The notes beneath the pieces were generated by a model. That model saw only the letters and a program-made list of their open reading frames with translations, searched no databases and was not told where the DNA came from. Made by a program: the position numbers and the translations under genes. This document shows, in pieces, positions 48,921 to 59,895 of a stretch of 64,000 nucleotides of DNA; the stretch's first letter is position 1; every line of letters starts with the position of its first letter. Origin of the DNA: Rostratula benghalensis (taxonomy: Eukaryota; Chordata; Aves; Charadriiformes; Rostratulidae); assembly GCA_013399305.1 (NCBI GenBank), contig VXAI01000274.1, forward strand, positions 250,341 through 314,340, written 5' to 3'.

Positions 48921-51738
48921 GCTTTTGTTTTGAGATCAGATTTTATAATAATAATAAAAAAACACCAGTGAGTCATCTCACCCCAAATCCTCACTCTAAT
49001 TTTGTAATACAGTTGTCATATTAAACTTGTATGAAATAGACTGGAATTACACATGGAAAATGGGTAACTACAAGGATCCTGGAAGATCTGACTGTTCCTA
49101 TTACACTTGATCAAATGCAACTGTCAGCTGCTTTGGCAGAGATCACCTTTGATGATTAAAAGGAGAGGACTACATTACAAGAGGGTTTGAGCACGAAACC
49201 ACTCGCTGCAATCCACAATTAAACAGGAGAGGCTATTGTTCTGTTTCTGACTGGGAACAGAGTTACAAATTTATTGGAGTTCACAGGCTTGCTGCAGAGC
49301 CTGTCTTTAACAAAATTGTAGCCCCATTCTGTAAAAGAGCTTCCTACCCCGCTCAAAACCTCGAGTGCATTAAAGAAGCAATTTAGGGTTTATTTGAAGG
49401 GGGAAAAATAGAATGTCGAGTTGTGTTTCTTTCTTCCTTCCTCCCACTGGCTTTCTGCTGGGGAGGGAGGAATTTGAATCAGCAGATTCTCAATGGCACT
49501 GTCGCCGATCGGAGCTGGTATAGAATCACTAGAAATGGGTAAGAAGCAAATAATGAAGCATAGACTGACTGACAATTTGAAGGTTTTTTTTTTTTAAAGG
49601 AATGGCCAGCAGCTGATTTGGTGTGAACTGTCTGTGGAGCCATGCTGCTCTTCACTGCCTGAGCGCTGTGCCTTTGAGTCAGAACTGGAATGGCGCCTCT
49701 GAAAAAAAGCCCTCTTTGGGTTTGTGACTCTTTGCAGTGACGCTGAGGCCATTTCCCACTCCTAACGGGGGACTAGGTTTTCTTGGCCTGCTTTGGTTTG
49801 AATCTGGCTCGTCATTTTTGGGGCCACACTCTGGTGTGAATAAAGGGTTTCTGGCTTTTTTACAAGCCTTGCATGAGCTGGGCGAATCTGCACCCTGGCA
49901 AATGCAGCCCCGTGGCTGCCATCCCGCCTGCCACATGAGCCCCTGGCCTGTGCTGGTTCCAACCATGCTGCAGACAGAGGAACAGGCACACGTTGCCCCT
50001 GATATGATATGAGATGAAATCCCTCTTCTCCGAAGGTGGCTGGCTGCTTTCAGCGATCCCATTAGAGCCATGCACTCCTCTTTAACTTTCACTGTGGCTT
50101 TGCTGACCTTTGAATGAGAAAAACATTAGTAAAGAGCAATTTTATGCCCTCATAAAGAGTTATGTGTTACTAGGCAGTAATGGAAGCACAAACCAACCCA
50201 GCCAAAAGATCTCAGCCTCCTGCTGCTGCTTTCTTTAATGGTGCTGCTGCATCATTAATCTACCTTGTGCTCGTCAACGGCTGGAAATCCCACCCAGCAG
50301 ATGTGAAGATTGTTCACAGTGCCAGTACGGGCGCTGCTCCTCAGCCCTGCTAATCCGCAGGGTGGAGGGAGAAAGTCAGGGAACACCTGTATTTCTTGCA
50401 GGTTTCTGCATGCTGCTCTTTTCCTCTTACCCCTGTAATGATTTATACTTAATTGACTTGTAATTATGCCCACTTTTCTTCCCCCAACTTCTCGTTCATC
50501 TCAGTTGTTCCATACCCATATATGGTCTGTCACTAGCCTTGATTTTTTTTTTTTTTTCCACCACAATGAGGCAATAAATCCAGTGGGGCTGGACAGGAAA
50601 CTCAGCTTGCCAAGGAGAGACAGGATGAATATCTCCTAGAGACAGCCAGAGGTTTGATTGCGTATTGTCCATACAGCATATTTCAAGGAGTGCCCAGGGC
50701 AAGCCTGGAAAAACTTTTATGTCTGCAACAGTATTTCTTTCTGGAAAAACAGATTTTAAAAAAAAGCCCACTGTGTATTTTTTACTCTTTTTATGTGTGT
50801 GGAATCCATGATATATAGAAGATGGCTTGTTTCAAAATTTCAGCTAGGGCCCGTTTTTTAGAGACAGAAGATAATCACACAGAAATGTTTCCTTTAGAAA
50901 ATATGTGTTTACTGTCATTGCTCTCCTCAGCTGACTCAACATGGCCATGTACTTACTCCTTGAGTTTGAGGCAACTTCTATGATCTTACTGTTGCAAACA
51001 CCTTCATTAAGAACACTGAGTAAGTTCTATTAATACTTTCTTGGGCTTCCAAGCGTGTCTAGGCTCATTCATGTTTATGCTTCACTGCAAACAGTGGTGA
51101 ACTCGCTGATCACACATTCCACCCAACCATTTGTTCCTGTAAATGCAGCAGAGATCCTGAGACACTGGGCTATTGTATCAAAACTCAGATTAACTCAATA
51201 AAATGGTGACAGATGGCCCACTAATGACACAGGGACTGCTCTGCACGGCCTGTATGAAAATATGCATTCTGGATCTTTTTTTAAAGGATTGCTTCTGTAA
51301 GACTTCTGTGGTATTTGTATTCCAGGAAATCGACTCCAGGCCTTGGAAAATTATTACTTTGCAGTAAGAACATAATGCTGCTCAGGCACAACACTATCTT
51401 ACTCTGCATGCAATGACATTTGATTGCATCCTGGCAAACTGGTGCAAAATTTCTGTGCTTGAGAAAGAACTTGTTTCAAACATTAAGGAGAGGTTACCTT
51501 TTTTGCTGCTGGTGTAAGTGCAGGGAAAATACTGAGAAGCAGAATCACTGGTGCCCTATTAGAGCTGGTTACATTAATCACTATGTCTTTCAAATTAAGC
51601 CACTTAGTGACACAGGAGCTGGTTTGTGAACATTAGGAAAAGAACTGGATCTTCGGTTGTCAGTTCATGGGCAAATAAAATTCACAGATATTCACAAGCC
51701 TGTGAGTACAGCATCACTTAACTGTGCTCTCTTGCGAG

Positions 51739-51762
51739 CACACACACACACACACGCACACA
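51739..51762. repeat. (CA)n microsatellite, interrupted
   Basis: CA alternation with one G substitution (CACACGCACACA). Confidence 0.9.
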
Positions 51763-52084
51763 GAGCACGCTCCTTAAGGGTTTGCCAGTGCAGTGTAGTG
51801 TTGAATTATACAGGCTAACTCTACAAGCTAACTCTGCAAGAATTAGCTTGGGGACTGGAATTATTCTAACACGAGTAGCAGGATACATTAGCTCGCATGG
51901 CTGAGTTAGCCTGCCTGGCTACCACTATGATGGGAAGGCTTCCGATACTGAAGCTAAGTCATGAGCGCTCATTCACCACGATATAGGGGACTGTGGCCCC
52001 CAGCTCCCACCCAGCACAGTGCACTTTGCAGACACGGGCTATACATGCTTGCATTCAAGATCTGGATTCTTAATGGAATAAACT

Positions 52085-52150
52085 GCCCCAGCTTCACTGT
52101 GGAAGTCAGGGGCATAGCTACGTTGATGTACATTGACAGACTCCTGGCCA
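52085..52150 (+). repeat. Possible ancient amniote interspersed repeat
   Basis: 'GGAAGTCAGGGGCATAGCTA', then CGTTGATGTACATTGAC and CTCCTGGCCA resembles a dispersed sequence found in reptile and bird genomes, of the form 'GAAGTCAATGGCATAGCTAC', 'GTTGATTTACACCAGCTGAG' and GATCTGGCC. I cannot name the family. The match is from memory of the pattern and is short. Confidence 0.3.
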
Positions 52151-53295
52151 AGATGTTTCGGTCTGTCATTTGTATTTACCATGCTCTACAAGTCTGGGGG
52201 GGCTAGTCATACTCTTATTCCTTTTAATGATCATTCTGCCGCAGTCATCTTTTTTTTTGGTTGTTGCAGTTAAGGCCAGCAGGCACTATTATGGTCTTCC
52301 AGCCTGGTCTTGCAATGTTTTTTCGCTTAAAGGGATAATTTTGAATAGGACTGCAGAAGCAGCAGCTTCCTCCCGCTGCCAGCCGTCAAGGCTCAGTCCC
52401 TCACTCTGCTTCCCCCATGTTTCAACCTGCAGAGTGTTATGCTAATTTTACTTGCAGCTTCAAGTCAGCTGAATTTCCGGCTGGCTTCAACTTAAGCTGT
52501 TTTTATTTCAAATAAGGTAAATTACCCGCTTCAGTCCAGGGCTCGGTTTCCAAGCTTCCGTTCTGCCGGTTTTCAGGCTTCACTTCCAGCAGCTCTGCAT
52601 AATCCCTGCGGAAGGCATGTCCCCCGCTCCTCCCGTGCCAGGGACACGCTGCTCCGCTTGGCTGCTCCCGGGGCTGGAATCCTCCTCTTCCTCCTCCCTC
52701 TCCTCTTTGGACTGTTGGTCTGAAATCAACAGAAGTTATTTTTCACCTTTATTGAACAGGCTTCTACTAAAAGCAATTCACCCGTCCCTAGAGCCTCCTC
52801 CCTCCTTCCCTCCAGAATTCACAGAACCTTTTGCTGCAGAAGTGGGAAGTGTGCCTCTGACAGCCATCTTCATTAATGGCTAGCAACAATTATGCAGTTC
52901 ATACACCTGATGGGGCTGAGAGCTCCTGAGTAGGCTAATGGTTGCCAGCTTGCTTTTCCCGAGGCTTGTGAAATATTCAGTAGTAACCAGGACATGATGG
53001 TGCGAAGGTAATCTTAATCCCAGCCTCTGTGAAAGCAAAACCAGGAGGACCTGCAGAGGCAAACCTCAGTGGTTTGCCATGGGAGTCAATGCACACCCGG
53101 ATTCCTTTAGCCATGGAGAGGAGGCCAACAACTCTCAGACCTTCAGCCATCATAGCTCAGTACACTGCCTGTGTGTGTTTCAGCAACCACTCACTCCCTA
53201 ATGTCAGAGAGGTCAGACACCTCTGCCATAGTGCCTAAAAAACCCGAGACAGTCTCTCTCTGAAGGGATTACATCCAAATTAGTAATCCCAACAG

Positions 53296-53430
53296 GTGAA
53301 GGAAAGGACGAGAAAATAAAGCATAAAGAAGTGGGATGACTTGTTTGTGGTCACATAGCAGATCAAAGCCAGGACATTAACCTCCCTTACTACACTGAAC
53401 CCACTAAGTGCCGTGTCCCTGTGGGGCAGG
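53296..53430 (+). mobile_element. MIR-like (CORE-SINE) relic, forward
   Basis: 'GATGACTTGTTTGTGGTCAC', then ATAGCAGATCAAAGCCAGGACATTA in pieces, matches the MIR core 'AAGTGACTTGCCCAAGGTCAC', 'ACAGC.AGT..CAGAGC.GGGA'. 'CTACACTGAACCCACTAAGT' then GCCGTGTCC matches the tail 'CCAGTGCTCTAACCACTAGACCATGCTGCC'. It is diverged but collinear. Confidence 0.6.
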
Positions 53431-56089
53431 TTAGACTATGCTCCAGCTTCAGAAACTTCAGCAAGCCAAACATAAACCCAGAAATACCTACCTTCAAGAA
53501 AACCGCATGAGGCAACATATTATAGCATAAAGGAACCACATTTCTTTGCTTGTCTCATGGAAAGCTGACATTTTCTGTGCTGTGCATTGGCATTTCCTGT
53601 GATATTGCCACAGGCACAGGACTCAGATGGATTGCTCGGGAGCACATTAAATACTGCTTCATAGATATAACTTTGGACAGGAATCCTTTCTATGCATGTG
53701 GGATGGATAGGCAAAGCATCATCTGATAGAGATGTCGTTAGAAACCAGCCAAATATTATTGAGGCGCTCTGCAGAAATCTCCGCTCAATATATGTAACCC
53801 AATCCTCATTTCTCTATGATTATTCAAATGTAAGCATTTTACTGTTTTACTCCCAGTTTTCAAGACTTACATTTGGCTTGGTTCACCTTTCACACGTGCA
53901 GCATTTTCATTTAGGAACATACATAGGATAACTGTTACTGTGGGGGGGCTGACCCTGTCCAGCAGCCGGGCTCCCCCACAGCTGCCCTTCTCACCCTTGC
54001 CCCCACAGCAGGATGGGGGACAGAACAGGAACAAGCAAAGTGAGACAACTTGTTTAACTGGTGAAGGAAAGAGAAAAGGAAAACCACAACTAATCACTTG
54101 CCATCTCCCCCACAAGCAGACAGATGCCCAGCCAGTCGTCAAGCGCTGGCTGCCATGGAAGCCAAAAAGCTCTTATTCTTCCTCTACCCCAATTTTTGTT
54201 GCTGAGCAAGACACTATATGGCTTACGATATCCTTTTAGCCAATTCTGGCCAGCTGTCATGGCTGTGTGTCATCCTCCTCAGGTCTCATGTCCACTTCTT
54301 ACTTATGTGCTGTAGGGGTGGGGACAGAGTGGGAAAAAGAGAAAGCTTTGATGTTGTGTAGGCACTGTTCAGCAATAGCCAAAATATTGCTGTGTTATGA
54401 GCAACATTTTAGACACAAACCCAAAGCACAGCACCACACAGGCTGCTACGAGAAAAGGTAACTCCACCCCAGCCAGATCCAACCAGTACCTTGTTTAAGG
54501 TACCGTACTTCAGAGGAGGTTGTGACTCTGAACCAACAGACTGATGGAGGGGATTGTAGAGGAAATGTAGGATACATAGGCACCTTCAGAGGATGGTCCC
54601 TTGGATGTTTGGCTCTCTCCTTTCACTAGCAAGTCATTTCAATAACCAGCTTTTAGATAGCTGAATTGAGATGACCTTCATTCTTCAGTGATCAACCCAG
54701 AGTTTTTCTCCTGTTCTGTGTTGGTTCTGTTTCTCCTGTTCTGTGTTCTGACACCTGTCCATGGAGTTGCTATCTCTGACATAACAGGTTTGATGTAGCT
54801 TATTATTTTATATTTAAATACAGTAACAAAAATAATTTTACATGTCCCTTTTCCATAATGCTCCACAACACTCAGTCCCAAAGGTTAGTAATGAATATTT
54901 TATCCTTGTAATGTATATTTTTACTGAGTAAGCCTTGATTTTGGATGCTTCTCTGCCTACTGCTAAAAATGACCAAAAGCCTGAGACTGAGCAAGAGCTC
55001 TAACCTGTTACAACTGTCAGCCCCAAATAAATATTGATTTTAAGTGTCAATTCTTAGTAAAGATAGATGCCAAAGCCCAACAAACCCAATTATAGTGCAA
55101 CAAAATATATTTCATAACTCTTCTTTAAAGTGTGTGCCAAAGCTTTTACAGTGTACATGGAAACACAGAGATTCCACCTGGCCTTCTCGGTACAATATAT
55201 CCAGAGAGATATTTATTAAATTTATCTGTTATATATTGTATCAATATAGCCAAGTGTGTTGTATTTCTGCCATAGTTTACTTCACTCTTCGCTTTTCTGG
55301 CTATTTTAAATGAACTTCTAGTGTTGCTTGCTTCAGCTCAATTTCAAAACTGCTGCTCCTATTCGTGCATGAGTGTGTGCCCTTCTGCCTTCACTGTGGC
55401 CAGTAACCTTTGAACTAGCTGGCTGTTTCTAACCTGTTTGGAAGCAGAAGAGTCTCAAACACGCTAACTTCCCAGAATTTTAATCAAACCAGGCAGCTGG
55501 TAGTGACCTGCTGACAGGAAAAGCTGTGGTACGAGCTCATCTCTTCTAGATAACGATGAGTGCACGTACAAGAGAGCTGCCCTGGATACCTTCAGATCAG
55601 AAAAGGCTCTGCTGTGGCCCGTGCTTGTCCACCCCTGCAGAACCTGAGTACGAGGGACAGAGCCAGAGGAAGCCCAGCATCGCAGGGTCCTTCAGCAGCT
55701 CGTTTCCTTGTTTATCCTTTGTGACAGGGTGGGCTGAACCTGAATGTAATGGCAACAGCAAAAAGAGATGATGCTCTCTGCTAATGGGGTATCACAGGAT
55801 TATAGTATATTTTCTATTTTTTTTTTTGCAAACTCTTTTTCATACATATTGATGCCTGTTTTCTTTCGCAACCAACCACAGCATGGTCAGGAGCCAGTTT
55901 CCCTCAGTTGCCTGCACCAGTGTCTGATGTATTTTGGGACATTTACAAGAAATTCAAAACCTACCCATGTGCATGAGTAGTTTGTAGCGTTCTCTACACC
56001 TCCTTCTTCTCTTGCCTGTGTTTAATTTCCTCCGCTCTCTCAGTTTTCTTCATTTTTTCATCCTCTGCAATTTCTTACACTTCTCCATT
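53431..56089. other. Intergenic sequence, nothing recognised
   Basis: No exon or long repeat. A two-copy 25-bp tandem repeat lies at 54705-54747. Frames at 53867-54239 on opposite strands are mutual shadows without motifs. Confidence 0.5.
54705..54747. repeat. Two-copy 25-bp tandem repeat
   Basis: TTTCTCCTGTTCTGTGTT occurs at 54705-54722 and again at 54730-54747, a period of 25 bp. Confidence 0.9.
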
Positions 56090-56580
56090 TGACCCACCTA
56101 CCTAATTTTGCATGACACAAACTTTGTCACCTTTGCTCTTCACCATGGTCTTCAAATCATTAATAAATATCCCAAGCACATGTCTTATTTTTAATGCCTG
56201 TGGAAACCTGCCTGTAGCCCCTTTCCATGCTGAGATGGATCATTTGTTCCTTCTCTTTGTTTCCCCTCTCTCAACCGTGGGCTTTCTTATACCCCCCTAT
56301 CCATGCAGGACTTTACCTCTCACCTTGTGGTTACTTTATAGCCTCTTCTCAGGAACTTTATCAAAAGCCTTTTGAAAGTCTAAATAAAATATAGCCATTG
56401 GACGTCCTTTATCCACTGTTTTGTTAACTCTTTTAAAGGCCTTGAACAGGTTTGAGGTTTCTTCTAAGACAGAGATCATGCTGGTTTGTCCCTATCATAT
56501 CCCCCTCATCTACTGCTCCTGCTTTATAACAGTCATTAACGATTTCCCTGTACCAGGAGTGTGCTGCTTAAGAACAGAAA
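56090..56580 (-). mobile_element. Ancient CR1/L3-like LINE fragment, antisense reverse transcriptase
   Basis: The reverse strand encodes FYLDFQKAFDKVPEKR (reverse complement of ~56340-56390), which is reverse transcriptase motif A of CR1-superfamily LINEs. Collinear with this on the + strand are 'TCATTAATAAATATCCCAAG' (reverse of the 'FINDL' region), 'TTATCCACTGTTTTGTTAAC', 'CATGCTGGTTTGTCCCTATC' and 'CCTGTACCAGG', in the order seen in old reptile/bird CR1 and L3 copies read backwards. It is far more diverged than the other CR1 copies in the window, so it dates from an older burst. The forward frame at 56112-56375 is a shadow. Confidence 0.75.
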
Positions 56581-58311
56581 GCAGAGGGAGATGCTTGTCT
56601 GCGGAGACTTTCCCTAACAGCCTTCTAGCTGGTTGGTTTATGTAGCCTCTAAGCCCTGAGGTAAGGAAACAGGAAAACAGATTAATAGACATAGCAATCT
56701 CCCCCAAGATACTTTTAGATAAACACAGCCTTGGGCATTTAGAAAGTCGGATTTACTACACCTTAAAAGAGGTTTCTGAAAACCACGGCTGTTTTATTTT
56801 AAAGTATGCAGCCAAAGGCATGCACTTCTTTAATCTTTGCCACTCTTCCCCGATAGACAACCAAAAGCACAGGTCCCAGGGTTTAGAAACAGTTGTGTAT
56901 AAACTGGAAACAATCTCAGCAAGCCTTTATAACAATGAAGATCTCTTTGGGGGCACTGAAGTGGATTTGAACTGAAGCCAAAACACATTTCCAGTGCACA
57001 AGCTGTACAGAAAAAGACACAAATGCACAATTGATATTGGTAGGGTAATATAATTGCCAACATTTTCCTGGAAAAATGAGAATGCAGACAGTGATGTTTG
57101 AAAGTAGGTGCTTTTTGTATGCTCAAAATAGTACTGAAGAGCAAACCCAGACCTCAGTGTTTGGCTGGGGCTGTAGGCCTGGGATCACAGCTGTGACCCC
57201 TGTTGCCTACAAGGTGGCATTACCAGTGAGTGCACTGTTCTCCTCACTGGTTGTCTGTATCCCAAGGTCCCAACACCTGCTCCAAAGTCTTGGTGGGTGC
57301 ATTGCATGTGCCCAGCTCAGATAACTCAGTGGGAAGTATTTACTTCCCAGAGCCATTGGAATTTTTCATTTATTCATTTCAGCAGAGCTAAAAATCTTTG
57401 TGAAGTCATCTTTGCCGTTACATTTTCATCTCTTTCTTTACCTGCACAAAGACAGGAGCATGTGTTTGTTGATTTGCTTCTTACACAGGAAAGAAAGACT
57501 CATACTCTTCACCACTCTCATCATGTCATTTTCCTTTGTCCTGGAATGATCCCATTGCTCCCTCCCCTCCCTTACCCATTTCCCAGCAAACGGGGAACGA
57601 CTGTAATCTCAACTTCTCTCGCTCCTCAAAAGGCTCCTGTCTCTTAGAGCTTGTGGCCTATGGTGTTTTTTACATATTGATTCATCAATGTTAAGGGTTA
57701 CTTAGGAAAAGTAGGACTAAGCTTAGCTCTCAGTGTTGCTGTGTTGGTGTGGGTTTTTTTTTTTTTTTTTTTTTTTTAAATATTGCAATATCCTTAAGAG
57801 TGGTCTCAATTCTGCAAGGAACTGCTGGTCCCTCTGGAGATGTTGATGGCTGCTGGAGAACTATAAAACCAGCACTGTTCATAGTCAGTATTGTTAAAAT
57901 AAGTACATAGTCCTTGGATCGTGGCATTGGGCTGCAATTTATCGGATTCCCTTTTTGTAAGCTGGTTCCTGCCTCAAATATACCTACTTGTGCACGTAAA
58001 GGGCACCCACACGCGCAGAAAAAAGCTGCTGACACGGTGTGTTAGGGACTGGGGCTAGCATTTATTTTGTCTTCCCTTCCATTGTGGCTACACAAGCCTC
58101 CCAGGGTACTCCTCCTCCCCCCCCAAGCACTGGGATTTGTCTTTCTCTGCAGTGCCTGAAGCACAGTTTGCTCATGCTTAGGTGATTTACTAAAGGCTGC
58201 ATAACTGCTTGGAAATATGCAAGGCTGTTTTTGGCAGTGCTGGTGTAGATATTTCAGTGCCCTGCCTCAGATTGATAGTGTTACGCAGGGAAGAGAAGGC
58301 AGCTCTGGAAA
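56581..58311. other. Intergenic sequence, nothing recognised
   Basis: No exon or repeat family is recognised. A T24 run lies at 57754-57777. Frames at 56830-57144 (-) and 57297-57647 (+) have no recognisable motif. Confidence 0.45.
57754..57777. repeat. T24 homopolymer
   Basis: Twenty-four consecutive T residues, followed by AAATATTGCAATATCC. Confidence 0.95.
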
Positions 58312-58485
58312 ATGTTTGAGTTCAAAAGGAAGAAGAAGCTCTTTAATCACTCAGGCTCTCAGGAAACCCGAGACCCAGTGGGACAGTCTCCTCATAGTCG
58401 AGACTGTCCCAGAAAATCAGTGGCATTTGAAAGCAAGATCACAGCCAAGGAAGGCGCTGCAGCGCTGGAGAGGGCCCCCGCCAGC
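58312..58485 (+). CDS. Possible alternative first coding exon (unrecognised)
   Basis: The ATG at 58312 opens a 94-codon frame. It begins MFEFKRKKKLFNHSGS and is rich in K, S and A. At codon 58 the frame meets AGC|GTGAGT, with the donor GT at 58486, so an exon of 58 complete codons in phase 0 is possible. The encoded segment is hydrophilic, with a basic start and no signal peptide or membrane helix. I recognise no family. The ATG context (GAAAATGTTT, A at -3) is acceptable. Against it, such frames occur by chance and a 12-bp inverted repeat lies inside. The CpG island is about 1 kb downstream, not upstream. Confidence 0.2.
58379..58411. repeat. Perfect 12-bp inverted repeat (hairpin)
   Basis: Arm TGGGACAGTCTC (58379-58390) and its exact reverse complement GAGACTGTCCCA (58400-58411) flank a 9-base loop. 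Transcribed, it would give a stable 12-bp stem. Its role is unknown. Confidence 0.9.
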
Positions 58486-58923
58486 GTGAGTGAAATGGCT
58501 ACTGCCTCTGCTGCAGCCAAAAACTGGCAGGGAGACTTGGGGTTCAGTACTTCAGGAAGAAGAAGCGTATTTAGCAATGGCACCTTTTCTGTTTGAAATA
58601 TCTGGGAGGGTTTAGATCAGATAATCAGCTGTTAAAACCAGTGTGGCTCAAGGATCCAGTTCAAATCTCCTCAGATTATATTCAGGGCCAGATCCTGCAA
58701 TTTCTTGCTTGCTTTCTTCTCTCTCTCCCCCTCTCTAGATATATGTATCCTGACGGACTCCTATGAGATTCATTCAAACAGAGCAACTGCTGGATTAGAC
58801 TTTAATCCCTTTTCCATCCATTTAAATCATCCTGAATGGTGAGGGATTGCGGTGTGTTCCAGCCCTGGCCTACGACTCATTTTATTCTGGCATCTTTTTG
58901 TTGTTTTGCATCTGTTTTCTGTC

Positions 58924-58942
58924 TTTTTTTTTTTTTTTTTTT
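58924..58942. repeat. T19 homopolymer
   Basis: Nineteen consecutive T residues. Confidence 0.95.
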
Positions 58943-59160
58943 CCTTTGGCAAATTCTCTGGCTTCAGTTGTATTCGTAACTTGCAATCTTACCAAGATGG
59001 TCTGGCAATGACATCTGTCTTGAGGGGATCACTTTTCCCCCCTCTTGCTCTGAAGCAGCCAGTTGATTCTTATGAAACATCCCTCTCCCATGCACTTGGT
59101 TTTCTCTCTGCAGCTTCATGGGGTGTGAACTTCGAAAGAATCAGCTCAGATTATTCATAT

Positions 59161-59163
<3 letters not shown>

Positions 59164-59193
<30 letters not shown>
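59164..59193. repeat. T30 homopolymer
   Basis: Thirty consecutive T residues, the longest homopolymer in the window, about 200 bp before the CpG island. It could be the poly(A) end of a reverse-oriented insertion, but I see no AATAAA-type signal on the reverse strand just beside it. Confidence 0.95.
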
Positions 59194-59194
<1 letters not shown>

Positions 59195-59558
59195 GCACTG
59201 CCCCACCACACCAGTCACCAGCTCCCACGTATGATTAAAAGGCAACGCTGCCCCAAAAAAATGGAGGGTGGGCTCGCTCTCTAGAAGACAACTACACAGA
59301 CAACTCTTTGATATGGGAGTTTCCTCAAGAGAAGCCGAGGTCACCTCCCGGCCACCAATCCCTCCGAATCCCGGGAACAAATTCGGCAGAGCCAGCACCT
59401 CCCCGCACAACCCAGACCACAGCGGTGGCGGGGATGGGCCCCCAACCCCACCAACACCCAGCGCACGCAGCAGCCCCGACGGCGCAAAACCCCCCTCTTT
59501 TGGCCCAAAACACTGCGTGGGGGCGTAAATCCGGTCACTGAGGGGGAGGTCCCGGGGG

Positions 59559-59677
59559 NNNNNNNNNNNNNNNNNNNNNNNNNNNNNNNNNNNNNNNNNN
59601 NNNNNNNNNNNNNNNNNNNNNNNNNNNNNNNNNNNNNNNNNNNNNNNNNNNNNNNNNNNNNNNNNNNNNNNNNNNNN
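59559..59677. other. Assembly gap (119 N)
   Basis: Undetermined bases inside the CpG island. The unit that starts right at its right edge is repeated downstream, so the missing piece may be more of the same tandem array. Confidence 0.99.
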
Positions 59678-59858
59678 GGGGCGGAGGCGGGGCGGGTCGG
59701 GTCAGGCCGCGCCGCCCGCACGAACGCGGGACGGGGGGGGGGGGAGGGGGGAATGGGGCGAAACGCCCGAGGAAGCGGGCGGGGGCGGCGGGGACCCGCG
59801 GGGCGGAGGCGGGGCGGGTCGGGTCAGGCCGCGCCGCCCGCACGAACGCGGGACGGGG
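59678..59858. repeat. 122-bp GC-rich tandem duplication
   Basis: The 59 bases 59678-59736 recur exactly at 59800-59858, an offset of 122 bp. The unit contains two GC boxes and a CpG-rich core (GCCGCGCCGCCCGCACGAAC). The copies differ after the repeat: the first runs into a G12 tract, the second into a CTCF-like motif. The first copy abuts the assembly gap, whose length (119 N) is close to one unit, although gap sizes are often arbitrary. Confidence 0.92.
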
Positions 59859-59860
59859 AC

Positions 59861-59872
59861 GCCCTCTGGTGG
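59861..59872 (-). promoter_or_regulatory. CTCF core binding motif
   Basis: The + strand GCCCTCTGGTGG is the reverse complement of CCACCAGAGGGC, a canonical CTCF core, and it is flanked by GCG/GCGTCC as in strong sites. The motif faces left. It lies 2 bp after the second copy of the 122-bp repeat and just before a (GGCCC)4 tract. Motif identity is clear. Occupancy is inference. Confidence 0.6.
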
Positions 59873-59875
59873 CGC

Positions 59876-59895
59876 GGCCCGGCCCGGCCCGGCCC
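59876..59895. repeat. (GGCCC)4 microsatellite
   Basis: Four perfect GGCCC units, followed by GGCGGGG, inside the CpG island. Confidence 0.97.

Larger units (their letters stand above)
48921..53295. other. Non-coding DNA, no gene recognised
   Basis: Short frames at 49679-50092 on both strands and at 52617-52883 have no known motif. The sequence 49660-50480 is moderately GC-rich and non-repetitive. A T15 run lies at 50543-50557. A 13-bp direct repeat (GCTAACTCTRCAA) lies at ~51810-51840. Confidence 0.4.
58486..59379. other. Non-coding DNA with two long T tracts
   Basis: A T19 run (58924-58942) and a T30 run (59164-59193) stand out. Between them the sequence is ordinary. No repeat family is recognised beside them, although 'GGGCCAGATCCTGCAA' at ~58686 resembles the end of a dispersed amniote repeat. 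Confidence 0.45.

Noticed and set aside
49679..50092. 137-codon reverse frame overlapping a 91-codon forward frame
   Set aside because: The two overlap on opposite strands and neither shows a motif. The block is GC-richer, which lowers stop frequency.
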